Shown: positions 1-7,269 of the stretch, in pieces
Numbering within the stretch: the first letter of the stretch is position 1
Layout of the letters: each line of letters starts with the position of its first letter
NCBI GenBank assembly: GCA_964447175.1
Contig: CAYURP010000003.1
Location: 1-64,000, forward strand
From: CAYURP01 sp964447175
GTDB taxonomy: Bacteria > Zixibacteria > MSB-5A5 > SM23-73-2
Direction: 5' to 3'
Length of the DNA stretch: 64,000 nucleotides
Program-made: the position numbers and the translations under genes
The notes under the pieces: generated by a model
What the model saw: the letters and a program-made list of their open reading frames with translations, nothing else
Told to the model about the DNA's origin: nothing
The model's database searches: none

Positions 1-326
1 AATAATGAAAGGTTGCATTTTTCTTGATGCATCAGTAATAGTCTTAAAATCCCCCGGCTGGGTGCCCCACAGCTCTGCTGTGGGAAAGCATCAATCATCG
101 AAGGAAGGTCTTTTCTTATTTTGTCAGGTGCACAGATAATCTGACCTACGGACTCACCCCATAGCCCCCTCTCTTTCTAAGAGAGGGGGAACAAAAGGGG
201 GTGAGTTTCTTGTTCTGTCAGGTCTTGCTCGCTCTGGCGTGTGTGACCTGACAGCGTCGTTAGCTTGCAGCCTATGTGGCCCTACAGCGCAGCTGTGGGC
301 CAACCGCCTGTTGGTTAGACGATTCT
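1..326. repeat. Intergenic region with stacked palindromes, no gene
   Basis: No convincing gene is seen here. The stretch holds a short copy of an inverted-repeat element (25-93) whose centre carries a CCCACAG/CTGTGGG hairpin (66-84). A nested palindrome follows: outer arms ACTCACCCC (151-159) and GGGGTGAGT (198-206) enclose an 11-bp perfect stem at 165-175/179-189. A third structure has perfect 10-bp arms CTGTCAGGTC (215-224) and GACCTGACAG (245-254). The region lies just downstream of the minus-strand TIR-like gene, so some hairpins may serve as its terminator. Dispersed non-coding palindromic repeats are the simpler explanation. Confidence 0.6.
25..93. repeat. Short copy of inverted-repeat element (copy 1)
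   Basis: A 69-bp relative of the 102-bp elements at 1869 and 2726. The first 30 or so bases and the terminal GATGCATC/GCATC ends match, but the middle is replaced by a CCCACAG/CTGTGGG hairpin. It lies on the far side of the TIR cassette from copy 2. Confidence 0.5.
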
Positions 327-725
327 CTATGCATCGTCCAAGGCTTTCTTTATTGATGCGAATGTGAACGCGAGTGCCCACGCTGCTCCAACTCCGTAGA
401 GCTCTGTCAGGGTTGTATTGTCCTTTTCTGTCTTCACGGCAACCATCTTCTTCTTTAGTTCAACGGCCTTGCCGATCTCCCACGCAACCCATTCGCTCTT
501 GTGTGTCTTTTCCCCGACGATGCATAGAAAGTGTGTCGCGTTGTTGATGCGAGCAGAGATGACCCGCTTTATTGCTGCGGCATCGTCGCTATCGACGGAT
601 ACATCAACCGATGCATCGTAGAAGGAGAAATCGAATTCCTTGTTCGCATCCCATGCGACAAGCAAGTTCTTATAATGCTTGTCATTATCGTAGTCATAAC
701 TGATAAATACTGTTTTCTTAGCCAT
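327..725 (-). CDS. TIR-like domain protein (DUF1863/ThsB type)
   Basis: A 132-residue single-domain protein. The N-terminus has the TIR-like strand and loop VFISYDYDND (residues 6-15), and the C-terminal half has SEWVAWEIGKA, with Glu83 where TIR NADases place their catalytic acid. The MTH538/DUF1863 family includes ThsB, the sensor of the Thoeris anti-phage system, whose TIR fold makes a signal molecule from NAD. The ATG is preceded by AGGAG with 7-nt spacing and lies inside the last codons of the upstream SLATT gene (8-bp overlap), so the two are probably translated together. No ThsA-type SIR2 partner is visible. I am sure of the TIR-like family; the defence role is inferred from family and neighbours. 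Confidence 0.85.
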   Translation of the reverse strand: MAKKTVFISYDYDNDKHYKNLLVAWDANKEFDFSFYDASVDVSVDSDDAAAIKRVISARINNATHFLCIVGEKTHKSEWVAWEIGKAVELKKKMVAVKTEKDNTTLTELYGVGAAWALAFTFASIKKALDDA

Positions 726-1158
726 TCTTCTTCTCCTTTCTTGGTGATCTGATTAGCTGTGCCCATTCCGTGTTCTCTGTGGAGATAAGTGACTCCACCC
801 TTTGTACGAAAAGCGGAAAAGGGTTGTCAACATTATACGGTTCAGTTTGCGTGAGAAACAGGTACTTCTCGTGGCGTAACGATTCACACGTCGTTCGATA
901 TTCCACCCAGTTCTCTTGGAACTGATACAGGACTACGATGCCGGCGATAGTGGCAATTATACATCCGAGCAATCCTACAACAACTTGAATGGCTGAATTT
1001 TTGTCAGACATATATCCCGCAAGAAATGGGATGGCTGCAGCCGCGACTATTTCGCCGACACGAAGCCATTTGTACCACCCTTGGTTGAATTGGCTCTTCT
1101 TGTCGTACCAGTTGATTTGGTCGTCTACCCGTTCCTTGAGAAACTGTTCCTCGTTCAT
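718..1158 (-). CDS. SLATT/DUF4231-family two-helix membrane protein
   Basis: A 146-residue protein with two hydrophobic helices (about residues 32-50 and 57-79), then the helical signature NWVEYRTTCESLRHEKYLF (83-101) typical of DUF4231/SLATT proteins. SLATT proteins have been proposed from comparative genomics to be pore-forming effectors in nucleotide-signal conflict systems. I place the start at the second ATG (1158), which has GGAG at 6-nt spacing. The ATG two codons upstream would sit directly against the Shine-Dalgarno. The 3' end overlaps the TIR-like gene by 8 bp, the layout expected of a sensor and effector made together. Confidence 0.8.
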   Translation of the reverse strand: MNEEQFLKERVDDQINWYDKKSQFNQGWYKWLRVGEIVAAAAIPFLAGYMSDKNSAIQVVVGLLGCIIATIAGIVVLYQFQENWVEYRTTCESLRHEKYLFLTQTEPYNVDNPFPLFVQRVESLISTENTEWAQLIRSPRKEKKNG

Positions 1159-1233
1159 GCTCATCTCCTGTATCTTTCTCTATCGAATGTTGTACTCACG
1201 GTCACTTGGGCAACTGATGCGATACCGCCTCTC

Positions 1234-1566
1234 TCAGGTCAGTTGCACATTGCATGGAGTCTTCCACCTCTGGATCAAGTCCTTTTCCTCGGTTTTGCGG
1301 ACCGTCTCACCGCCAGAGGTCAAATGGGCGTGAACATGTGTTGCCCCGTTTCGTTTGGCGCATGCTTCTTTCTCGTGGTCGCCCAAACGCTGATTGAGAT
1401 TCTCCGACTGGCCAATGTAACAGGGCGACCATGACCCCGGTTTGGTCTCCTTGGCGAATATGTAGTTGCCTGGTTCTTCCTTCAAGGATGCTCCGATCGG
1501 GTAGATCCAGTATTTGTACTCCTTGCCAGAAAGCCCCGGCCATATGATTGTTGGTGCTTCAGCCAT
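1234..1566 (-). CDS. GIY-YIG nuclease-like small protein
   Basis: A 110-residue protein with the landmarks of the GIY-YIG fold. GNYIF (33-37) stands for the GIY strand, CYIGQSENLNQRL (49-61) carries YIG and the conserved Arg60, acidic EE at 93-94 supplies the metal-binding Glu, and PCN (104-106) gives the terminal Asn. Family members cleave DNA. The ATG at 1566 has AAAGGAG with 7-nt spacing; a TTG 24 bp upstream has no such site. It is the first gene of the minus-strand cassette, 75 bp before the SLATT gene. An inverted repeat (GCAACTG/CAGTTGC, 1210-1246) straddles its stop codon. The family call is fairly firm; whether it acts on phage DNA is unknown. Confidence 0.75.
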   Translation of the reverse strand: MAEAPTIIWPGLSGKEYKYWIYPIGASLKEEPGNYIFAKETKPGSWSPCYIGQSENLNQRLGDHEKEACAKRNGATHVHAHLTSGGETVRKTEEKDLIQRWKTPCNVQLT

Positions 1567-1868
1567 GTCGTATCTCCTTTCGTCGAACAATGATTATACG
1601 GTCTGTATAAAACAGGAAACGCAGACTGTTTGTTTCTGTCTAAGAATATCCAGTCTCTTCTTGAGGTTTCGCTCAACTCCCCTGATTTCAGTGGTTTACC
1701 TCCTCACTCACCGTTAAACACCCCAGGTTATATTGCTCCTAACCCGATCTCTGGGAAAATCTATTCTATTTATATTGTAAATGTAAGCATGTACGCAAGC
1801 TTGTCAAGCACTTTTTAACAAACTTTACCATTTTTATTGCAGTAAAATTAGGTTTTAGGAAATTTCAG
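1567..1868. other. Leader region upstream of the TIR/SLATT/GIY-YIG cassette
   Basis: About 300 bases without a supported gene on either strand. It contains the candidate promoter at 1780-1807 and roughly 210 nt of untranslated leader for the minus-strand cassette. Short frames in it have no ribosome binding site or family resemblance. Confidence 0.5.
1780..1807 (-). promoter_or_regulatory. Candidate sigma-70 promoter of the defence-like cassette
   Basis: On the minus strand a TTGACA -35 box (1802-1807) is followed after 16 bp by TACATT (1780-1785). The spacer carries an imperfect dyad of the form AAGCnTG...CATGCTT (1786-1803), which could be an operator. The nearest downstream gene is the GIY-YIG-like gene. 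Confidence 0.5.
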
Positions 1869-1970
1869 GATGCATCGGCATTAGTCTCAAGATCCCCCGC
1901 AAAATGTGTGGGAGAAATGCCGATGCCCAGGGTCGGATAAGCTTCGGCAATACCCATTACCGAAGCATCA
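1869..1970. repeat. 102-bp inverted-repeat (MITE-like) element, copy 2
   Basis: A 102-bp non-coding unit bounded by GATGCATCGG and CCGAAGCATC (9 of 10 bases complementary). It aligns without gaps to copy 3 at 2726-2827. It ends 10 bp from the stop codon of the lipoprotein gene at 1981. Length and terminal inverted repeats suggest a MITE or REP-like element; no flanking target duplication is evident. Confidence 0.7.
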
Positions 1971-1980
1971 AAATCTGCTT

Positions 1981-2622
1981 TTAATGATCTTTTGGTGAAA
2001 CACTTTTTTGTGATGAAAGTTTTGTTTCCATTGTTTGAAAAAGCCAAGATTCTAAACGTCCGGTAGATGTGCACTCCCAAACTGCGGGATAAGTGGATTC
2101 AACTAACCCCGTGAACCAATCTTTTGCCGGTTTTTCTAACAGGTTAGACGCAGACCTATAGGATATCTGAAACTTATTCACTATTTTCATTTCTGTATGC
2201 AAAGAGTCTATTGGAGTGACATAAAAAGTGGTATGGGCAATTCTGGGATCGTGAATCTGTCCTTCTGGCCTACGTTCCCAACCCCTGTAGGTATGGATTT
2301 TAAATGAATATCGTCCGCAATCACAGTATCTGGTTTCGATGAGAGTATCTGTAGTTACCCATTCACCAAGAGCAATTATACCGGATGCCTTGTCTGAGCT
2401 GGCTATGGGCATCTCTACCTCTTTCAAAATGTTTATTAATACCGTCCAAACTTCATCAAATGAATCATTAAAAATTCTCTCTTCCTCCAAATCGTAATTA
2501 TCTGGTAACCAGAATAACGTTTTAGGATCATAAGTTCCATAAATAGATTCTTTGGGTGGTCGAGTGCAAAATATAATAAAAATTAAAAGGAAAGTTAAAA
2601 ATATGAATTTGAGGTTTTTCAT
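1981..2622 (-). CDS. Putative lipoprotein, BamC-like fold
   Basis: A 213-residue protein beginning with a lipoprotein signal: a hydrophobic stretch, then IIFC with Cys19 as the likely lipidated residue. The mature part has FDEVWTVLINILKEVEMPIASSDKASG, a pattern seen in NlpB/BamC-type and related outer-membrane lipoprotein domains (two helices and a sheet with a 'D...G.I' turn). A BAM-complex role cannot be claimed from this alone. A Cys pair (YCDCG) follows in the middle. It is transcribed from a consensus promoter at 2659-2686 and stands alone between two copies of the inverted-repeat element. Export and lipidation are well supported; function is unknown. Confidence 0.6.
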   Translation of the reverse strand: MKNLKFIFLTFLLIFIIFCTRPPKESIYGTYDPKTLFWLPDNYDLEEERIFNDSFDEVWTVLINILKEVEMPIASSDKASGIIALGEWVTTDTLIETRYCDCGRYSFKIHTYRGWERRPEGQIHDPRIAHTTFYVTPIDSLHTEMKIVNKFQISYRSASNLLEKPAKDWFTGLVESTYPAVWECTSTGRLESWLFQTMETKLSSQKSVSPKDH

Positions 2623-2658
2623 AAAGCCACCTATTCTATAGTTTATCCTCTCAGAATT

Positions 2659-2686
2659 ATTATATGGGGGATTCGAGATTTGTCAA
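2659..2686 (-). promoter_or_regulatory. Consensus sigma-70 promoter of the lipoprotein gene
   Basis: Minus strand: TTGACA (2681-2686), 16-bp spacer, perfect TATAAT (2659-2664). Transcription would start near 2652, about 30 nt before the ATG at 2622. Confidence 0.75.
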
Positions 2687-2725
2687 GAGGAAAATGTTGT
2701 AACTTAATTAGGTAAGTATTTTCAT

Positions 2726-2827
2726 GATGCATCGGCATTAGTTTCAAGATTCCTTGCAAAATGCAAGGGAGAAATGTATATACCCAGTGTCGAATATGCT
2801 TCGGCAATTCCCATTACCGAAGCATCA
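2726..2827. repeat. 102-bp inverted-repeat (MITE-like) element, copy 3
   Basis: Same length as copy 2 and gap-free against it, with scattered substitutions concentrated in the middle. The termini GATGCATCGG and CCGAAGCATC are intact. Like copy 2 it sits just past the 3' end of a minus-strand gene (stop at 2855). Confidence 0.7.
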
Positions 2828-2854
2828 AAAAAACTCCATACTCTGGATCATAGC

Positions 2855-3337
2855 TCAGTCTTTGTCTTTCTTCTCGCGTTCATTTCCAGTAGTATCTGGG
2901 GGAATGGGCGGCAGACCTTTTCTCAGCCTGGGAATTACACCGGATATCACTGCGGCCGGTGCTAAATCCCTCCATTGTGGGTAATCCTTGTAAAATTTGT
3001 TAATCGTATCCACTATTTGCCTCACATCCATTCCTTCGCACACCGACGAGAGCTCCCAGATTTTTGACTGATCTCCCTCAAAGAATGTGCCCACCTCAAA
3101 TAAAGCGACTGCGTCAAGAAATCCGTGCACGTAAGCCAATTGAATCATCTCTCTTTCCAGGGTATCCAGTTCACCGAATCGAACGAAGTTATTCAATTCT
3201 GTCCAAAAAGATCCAGGCATAAGTATGAGCTCATCTGGCGATTTGACAGGTTTGACTACACGCCACTCTGTGCCATAAACAATAATCACTAATATGCATA
3301 TCAAAACAGTTAGTATGCATATCCGCATTATCTTCAT
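2855..3337 (-). CDS. Secreted protein, possibly Rap1a/Tai-like
   Basis: A 160-residue protein with an N-terminal signal sequence (hydrophobic residues about 4-21). The mature part reads YVHGFLDAV, then a single Cys in SVCEGMDVRQIVDTINKFYKDYP, then LAPAAVISGVI. This order (G-x-x-D helix, a Cys-containing loop, a helix ending in a proline and an A-rich helix) resembles Rap1a/Tai-type periplasmic proteins, some of which give immunity to type VI effectors. The second conserved Cys of that family is not obvious, so the resemblance is weak. It starts at an ATG with a strong GGAGG. The C-terminus is charged and probably disordered. Confidence 0.45.
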   Translation of the reverse strand: MKIMRICILTVLICILVIIVYGTEWRVVKPVKSPDELILMPGSFWTELNNFVRFGELDTLEREMIQLAYVHGFLDAVALFEVGTFFEGDQSKIWELSSVCEGMDVRQIVDTINKFYKDYPQWRDLAPAAVISGVIPRLRKGLPPIPPDTTGNEREKKDKD

Positions 3338-3418
3338 AAAACCTCCTTATGATGAAGTTTCTTACAAAACCCAATTGTCTTTCATTTCTATTCTCCGTTA
3401 TCTAAATCCTGCAATAAA

Positions 3419-3447
3419 AAAGTATTCACTGAGATAGGATAAGTCAA
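3419..3447 (-). promoter_or_regulatory. Candidate promoter of the Rap1a-like gene
   Basis: Minus strand TTGACT (3442-3447), 17 bp, TACTTT (3419-3424), about 80 nt upstream of the ATG at 3337. Moderate match to consensus. Confidence 0.4.
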
Positions 3448-3460
3448 GGGTATTTTTTAT

Positions 3461-3489
3461 TTGACACCTGCTAATTAAACACGTAGATT
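3461..3489 (+). promoter_or_regulatory. Candidate promoter of the HsmA-family gene
   Basis: Plus strand TTGACA (3461-3466), 17-bp spacer, TAGATT (3484-3489), 57 bp before the ATG at 3547. It is back to back with the minus-strand promoter at 3419-3447. Confidence 0.45.
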
Positions 3490-3546
3490 TGACGTCATTA
3501 AAAAGTAAGATTTGTTTGTTAGATAATAAAAAGAAATGTAATTAAG

Positions 3547-3897
3547 ATGCCTTTTTTTGTAATACTGATAATGGCTGCTCTGGTCTTCTACAGCACAGCT
3601 ATCTGGTCGGAAAGATTCGCCAGAGGACTTAAACTGTGGATGGTGGTGATCTTTACTACTGGATTTTTTTGTGATTTAAGCGGCACTTTAATAATGAGAT
3701 CCATATCTACCGGAACCAAATTCAACACTCATACTATTGCCGGTTTTTCCGCTTTAATTATTATGCTTTTGCATCTTATCTGGGCTATTGTTGCTATACT
3801 ATGGCGGGGAAAGGCGCAGGAACTTTTCAGCCGTTATTCGATTTATGCCTGGGGTGTATGGATGATAGCTTTTATTACCGGTGTTCCTAAAGGATAA
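3547..3897 (+). CDS. HsmA-family membrane protein
   Basis: A 116-residue protein made almost entirely of four hydrophobic segments (about residues 3-19, 28-45, 60-86 and 97-112) joined by short loops. It contains conserved-looking DLSGTLIMR and a His-rich stretch (NTHTIAG...LLHLIWA). Size and sequence match the HsmA (TIGR03987) family of small membrane proteins, whose biochemical role is not established. The two histidines inside membrane segments could bind metal or haem, but that is speculation. It is alone in its orientation, convergent with the DUF2807 gene. Confidence 0.7.
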   Translation: MPFFVILIMAALVFYSTAIWSERFARGLKLWMVVIFTTGFFCDLSGTLIMRSISTGTKFNTHTIAGFSALIIMLLHLIWAIVAILWRGKAQELFSRYSIYAWGVWMIAFITGVPKG

Positions 3898-3944
3898 AAA
3901 TGTTTATATGCTTATAACTGACTCAAAGTTGGCTATCCCAAAAG

Positions 3945-4853
3945 TCATCTACCTATTTTTTCCAGCTTGCCTAATGAGGTTATCCGTGATCGGACAGTAG
4001 GGTTGCCCACAAAATACACAGAGCCGGTACTGCTGATTCTGGCGTCTAAGTAATCCTGGACGTTGATAGTGGCACTGCCTAAACTGCTTAAACGGACCGT
4101 GGCTTCCCTGCTTTCCAGTTTTTCAGCCTTGTAACTCCCCACACTGCTCAGGGAGACGTACTGCTCCTCCACTTCACCCCCTCTGATTACCATTGTTCCA
4201 GCACTGGAGTTGACTAACTCCAGGGTTTTGGCAAATAACCTCCATATGCTAACGTCACCCGCACTGCTCATTTTCACGTCAAGTGAATTGACTTCCACAT
4301 TTTCCATTTCCAGATCGCCAGCGCTGGTAACGGATACATCTGCTTTTTCGGCATTGACATCCCCCATATGAACGTCACCCGCACTGCTCATATGTATATC
4401 CAGTGAATTTGCATCCAGGTCTCCCATTTCCAGATCGCCGGCACTGCTGCTTTTTATGGTGAACCGGTCTGCTTTCAAATCAGGTGCCTCCACGTCGCCA
4501 GCACTGGATATCACGATTTTTTCCAGTTTTTTTACGGTCAGGTAATATCTGATCGGTTTTTGGGGCTTCAAATTAACTCTCCTCTGCATTTTGATTTTCA
4601 ACATATCACCAGTGACATATGTCTCCAGATATTGGAGAAAGTTATCCTCAGCTTCGATGATCAACTCTTCCTTATCACCCAGCTCAATGTAAAGACGGCC
4701 GATAGTAGCTAACTCAACTTCGGTTATCCCTTTGACCCTTCGCTTTTCAGTTACCAATTTACCTGAACCTCGAACTCTTTTAGCACCCAGACAAACTTGA
4801 GAACTGAATAAGACTAAAACTACCAAAAAGAGAGGTAATGTAAATCGTCTCAT
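3945..4853 (-). CDS. DUF2807 head-GIN domain adhesin-like secreted protein
   Basis: A 302-residue exported protein with an N-terminal signal peptide (MRRFTLPLFLVVLVLFSSQ) and a long repeat region typical of DUF2807 (putative autotransporter adhesin head GIN domain). At least six units of about 20 residues carry the motif SSAGDVxM or SSAGDLEM, forming a right-handed beta-helix-like stack. I chose the ATG at 4853 because GGAGG lies 6 nt upstream and it starts the signal peptide; a longer frame begins 25 codons earlier without these features. At DNA level the units are near-identical over about 60 bp, so repeat number may vary. Surface location is likely; the ligand is unknown. Confidence 0.75.
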   Translation of the reverse strand: MRRFTLPLFLVVLVLFSSQVCLGAKRVRGSGKLVTEKRRVKGITEVELATIGRLYIELGDKEELIIEAEDNFLQYLETYVTGDMLKIKMQRRVNLKPQKPIRYYLTVKKLEKIVISSAGDVEAPDLKADRFTIKSSSAGDLEMGDLDANSLDIHMSSAGDVHMGDVNAEKADVSVTSAGDLEMENVEVNSLDVKMSSAGDVSIWRLFAKTLELVNSSAGTMVIRGGEVEEQYVSLSSVGSYKAEKLESREATVRLSSLGSATINVQDYLDARISSTGSVYFVGNPTVRSRITSLGKLEKIGR

Positions 4854-4993
4854 ATAAAACCTCCATTTATTCACATTATCAATTTTCAAATCTTTTTTCA
4901 CTTTAATTTTATAGACGGAAAAGGTCAAAAAAAGTTACATTAATATTTACATTTTCTCTTAAATCCCCCCCAATGTTTCATCTTTAGAATGAT

Positions 4994-5890
4994 TTAAGAT
5001 TGATCTTTAAGTGAGTCAACTACTTTTCTTATGGCTTTTATATGCTCAGGTGTTGTCCCGCAGCATCCGCCTATAATCGAAACTCCCAAAGAGATTAGCT
5101 CTTTGGCTTTCTCTGCCATAAATTCAGGATTCTCTGGGTAAAACGGCTTATTCTCCACTATTCTGGGGATGCCTGCGTTGGGTTGTATTATTAGAGGAAG
5201 ATGAGTATGTTTTTTAAACTCAACGGCGGTTTTTATCATATCCTCTATGCCGCTGCCGCAGTTGGAACCTATGACATCGGCTCCAAATTTTTCAAGCTCT
5301 GATGCAGCTTCCTCAATGCTTACCCCCATCATAGTGTAAAATCCTCTCGGTGTGGAATTAAAGGTCATAGTTGCCATAAGGGGAGTTGAGGGGGAGATGC
5401 TTTTTGCTGCTTTGATTGCCAGTTCTGCTTCCCTTAAATCGGTCATTGTCTCCACGCAAATAATGTCCACGCCTGCAGTGATAAGAGTATTGATCTGTCT
5501 TTCAAATGAAGAGTACATTTCCTCCGGTTTGATCTCTCCGTAAGGTTTTAAGAATCTTCCACTGGGACCGCAGGATCCCGAGATATAAGCCCGATCTTTG
5601 ACTACCTTTCTTAAAGAACGCACTGCATTTTTATTTATTTCCTCAGTTTTATCCTCCAGAGAATAAAAGGAAAGCCTGATGGGCGAGCCCCCGAAGGTGT
5701 TAGTGTGAATTATGTCCGCACCAGCGGAAAGATACAAACCAGCTATCTTTTCCACCAGATCCAGCCGGGTGAGGTTGAGAGATTCCGGAGGGTCACCTGG
5801 CTTAAGGCCAAGCTCCATAAACATGGTGCCAGTGCCTCCGTCTGAAACCAGAATCTCTCCGCTTTTCAATCTTTTGAGTAGATCTTCCAT
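4994..5890 (-). CDS. Zinc-dependent homocysteine S-methyltransferase (MetH module 1-like)
   Basis: A 298-residue TIM-barrel enzyme of the BHMT/MetH N-terminal family that methylates homocysteine to methionine. The three zinc-ligand cysteines are present: Cys211 in GSNCG, and Cys276-Cys277 in GGCCGTTPEH. The N-terminus SDGGTGTMF is the usual first strand. It is the last of four tightly packed genes, starting 6 bp after the corrinoid-protein gene, so the methyl donor is probably that methyl-corrinoid protein. No folate-binding module is attached or adjacent. A second homocysteine methyltransferase, fused to MTHFR, lies at 60885-62747, so the two probably serve different methyl sources. Confidence 0.85.
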   Translation of the reverse strand: MEDLLKRLKSGEILVSDGGTGTMFMELGLKPGDPPESLNLTRLDLVEKIAGLYLSAGADIIHTNTFGGSPIRLSFYSLEDKTEEINKNAVRSLRKVVKDRAYISGSCGPSGRFLKPYGEIKPEEMYSSFERQINTLITAGVDIICVETMTDLREAELAIKAAKSISPSTPLMATMTFNSTPRGFYTMMGVSIEEAASELEKFGADVIGSNCGSGIEDMIKTAVEFKKHTHLPLIIQPNAGIPRIVENKPFYPENPEFMAEKAKELISLGVSIIGGCCGTTPEHIKAIRKVVDSLKDQS

Positions 5891-5896
5891 CTTAAT

Positions 5897-6529
5897 TTAT
5901 TTTATAAGCTCTCTTATTACCTCGACAGCGTTGGTGCTGTCATAACCGTATGCGTCCGCTCCAATCTCTTGTGCGAATTCGTGTGAAACCGGGGCTCCTC
6001 CGATTACGATTTTTATCTTGCCACCAAGTCCCTCTTGTTTTAAAAGCTCCACTACCCTTCTCATAACCGGCATAGTTGTAATAAGAAGAGCGGACATGCC
6101 AATAATTGTAGCCTTTTCCTGCATGGCAGTTTGTATGAATTTCTCGGGCGAGACATTAACTCCCAGGTCGATCACCTTAAAGCCGGCTCCGGTGAGCATA
6201 ATCCCCACGAGATTTTTTCCGATGTCATGCAGATCGCCCAGGACCGAGCCGATCACTACCTTCCCCCTGTCTGGCATCCCTCCTTTGATAAAAAGAGGCT
6301 TCAGCACGTCCATTCCCACATGCATAGCTTTGGCAGCTAATAGAACCTGTGGCAGAAAGATCTCATGAGTTTTGTATTTCTTGCCTACCAGGTTCATGCC
6401 TTCGATAAGACCCCTATCCAGTATCTCTTTAGGAGGTATCTTCTCCTCCACCGCTCGCCTTGTAGATTCCATTACCTTTTTATCATCCCCTTGCTCTATG
6501 CCTTCAGTGATTTCTTTTAATATATCCAT
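5897..6529 (-). CDS. Corrinoid-binding methyl-carrier protein (MttC/MtbC type)
   Basis: A 210-residue protein with an N-terminal helical cap (residues 1-85) and a Rossmann-like B12-binding domain. The signature DLHDIG (99-104) gives His101 as the lower axial cobalt ligand, followed by GSVLGD upstream and the later GGAP motif near residue 178. Such proteins carry a methyl group on cobalamin between a substrate-specific methyltransferase and an acceptor enzyme. Its ATG shares one base with the stop codon of the activation-domain gene (TAATG), so the two are translationally coupled. It matches MetH module 3 as well as the archaeal and clostridial MttC/MtgC carriers. Confidence 0.9.
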   Translation of the reverse strand: MDILKEITEGIEQGDDKKVMESTRRAVEEKIPPKEILDRGLIEGMNLVGKKYKTHEIFLPQVLLAAKAMHVGMDVLKPLFIKGGMPDRGKVVIGSVLGDLHDIGKNLVGIMLTGAGFKVIDLGVNVSPEKFIQTAMQEKATIIGMSALLITTMPVMRRVVELLKQEGLGGKIKIVIGGAPVSHEFAQEIGADAYGYDSTNAVEVIRELIK

Positions 6530-7269
6530 TACATTACGCCTTTCTCATTAGTTTTTGCTTTTCCTGAAAGCGTCCTGATTCTATCCTTGCAGGAACGGGT
6601 TTTACATATACTGCAAAATGGGTACGTGTCTTTAAAAATATGAATCTTTTTATCCCCCACCACCATTACTCCGGATATCGATTTTAAAGGTCTCATCAGA
6701 AAACTATCCAAAAGCGTTATCCCGATATCCTGGGGGTGAAGAAATTCAAAAAGCTTTTTCTGTCCGCTCATATGCCATCCGCAATAGCCCGGGCTATACC
6801 TGGCTATTACTGCTTTTGGTTTAACCTTTCCTTTTTTTTTAAGCAGCTTAAAGTAATGACCCTCCATAAAATCAGCTGCCTTATCAGTCCCGGCTGAAGC
6901 AACAGCATCCAGCACACCTCCCAGGGCAAACTCACTGGTTTGGAAAAGTTTTTCTATTTCGCTTGAAATCTTCTCGCCAATGGTCAATGTAAATAGAGCC
7001 AGGCTATCTGCTTTTTTGAATATCTGCTCTACGGGGGTTATCTTTTCGTTTTGCCCTTCCCCAAAGTAAACCGTTTCAAATTCAGGTACGGTTATCTCCG
7101 CGAAAAGAAACACTGGCTGAGATCGTTCAAGAAAGATTTCCTTAGCTTTTTTCAGAAGCTGTTTCACATTTTCAGGTATAGCATTTTTAGAAGGCATGCC
7201 CAGGTTTTTCAGGATCGAATCCATATCGGACTGTGCATCCTCTGCTGGAATTTCGATTATCTCTCTCAT
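6529..7269 (-). CDS. MetH-type activation domain protein (corrinoid reactivation)
   Basis: A 246-residue protein resembling the C-terminal activation domain of cobalamin-dependent methionine synthase (PF02965). It has the hallmark RYSPGYCGWHMSGQ and the following segment on S-adenosylmethionine-site strands (DIGITLLDSFLMRPLKSISGVM). In MetH this domain binds SAM and reductively remethylates oxidised cobalamin. Here it is a free-standing gene between the MttB-like and corrinoid genes, overlapping the former by 4 bp (ATGA). The C-terminal tail has CSIC and a third Cys, which could hold a metal or iron-sulfur centre and is not part of MetH. No RamA or RACo reactivase is visible in the window, so this protein may fill that role. 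Confidence 0.8.
   Translation of the reverse strand: MREIIEIPAEDAQSDMDSILKNLGMPSKNAIPENVKQLLKKAKEIFLERSQPVFLFAEITVPEFETVYFGEGQNEKITPVEQIFKKADSLALFTLTIGEKISSEIEKLFQTSEFALGGVLDAVASAGTDKAADFMEGHYFKLLKKKGKVKPKAVIARYSPGYCGWHMSGQKKLFEFLHPQDIGITLLDSFLMRPLKSISGVMVVGDKKIHIFKDTYPFCSICKTRSCKDRIRTLSGKAKTNEKGVM

Noticed and set aside
327..725. A response-regulator receiver domain
   Set aside because: The lengths are similar, but the VFISYDYDND start and the WVAWE motif are TIR-like, and the receiver Asp/Lys pattern is absent.
1482..1676. A 64-codon minus-strand frame across the cassette leader and GIY-YIG gene
   Set aside because: It overlaps the GIY-YIG gene in another frame, has no recognisable motif, and the ATG at 1566 with AAAGGAG explains the region better.
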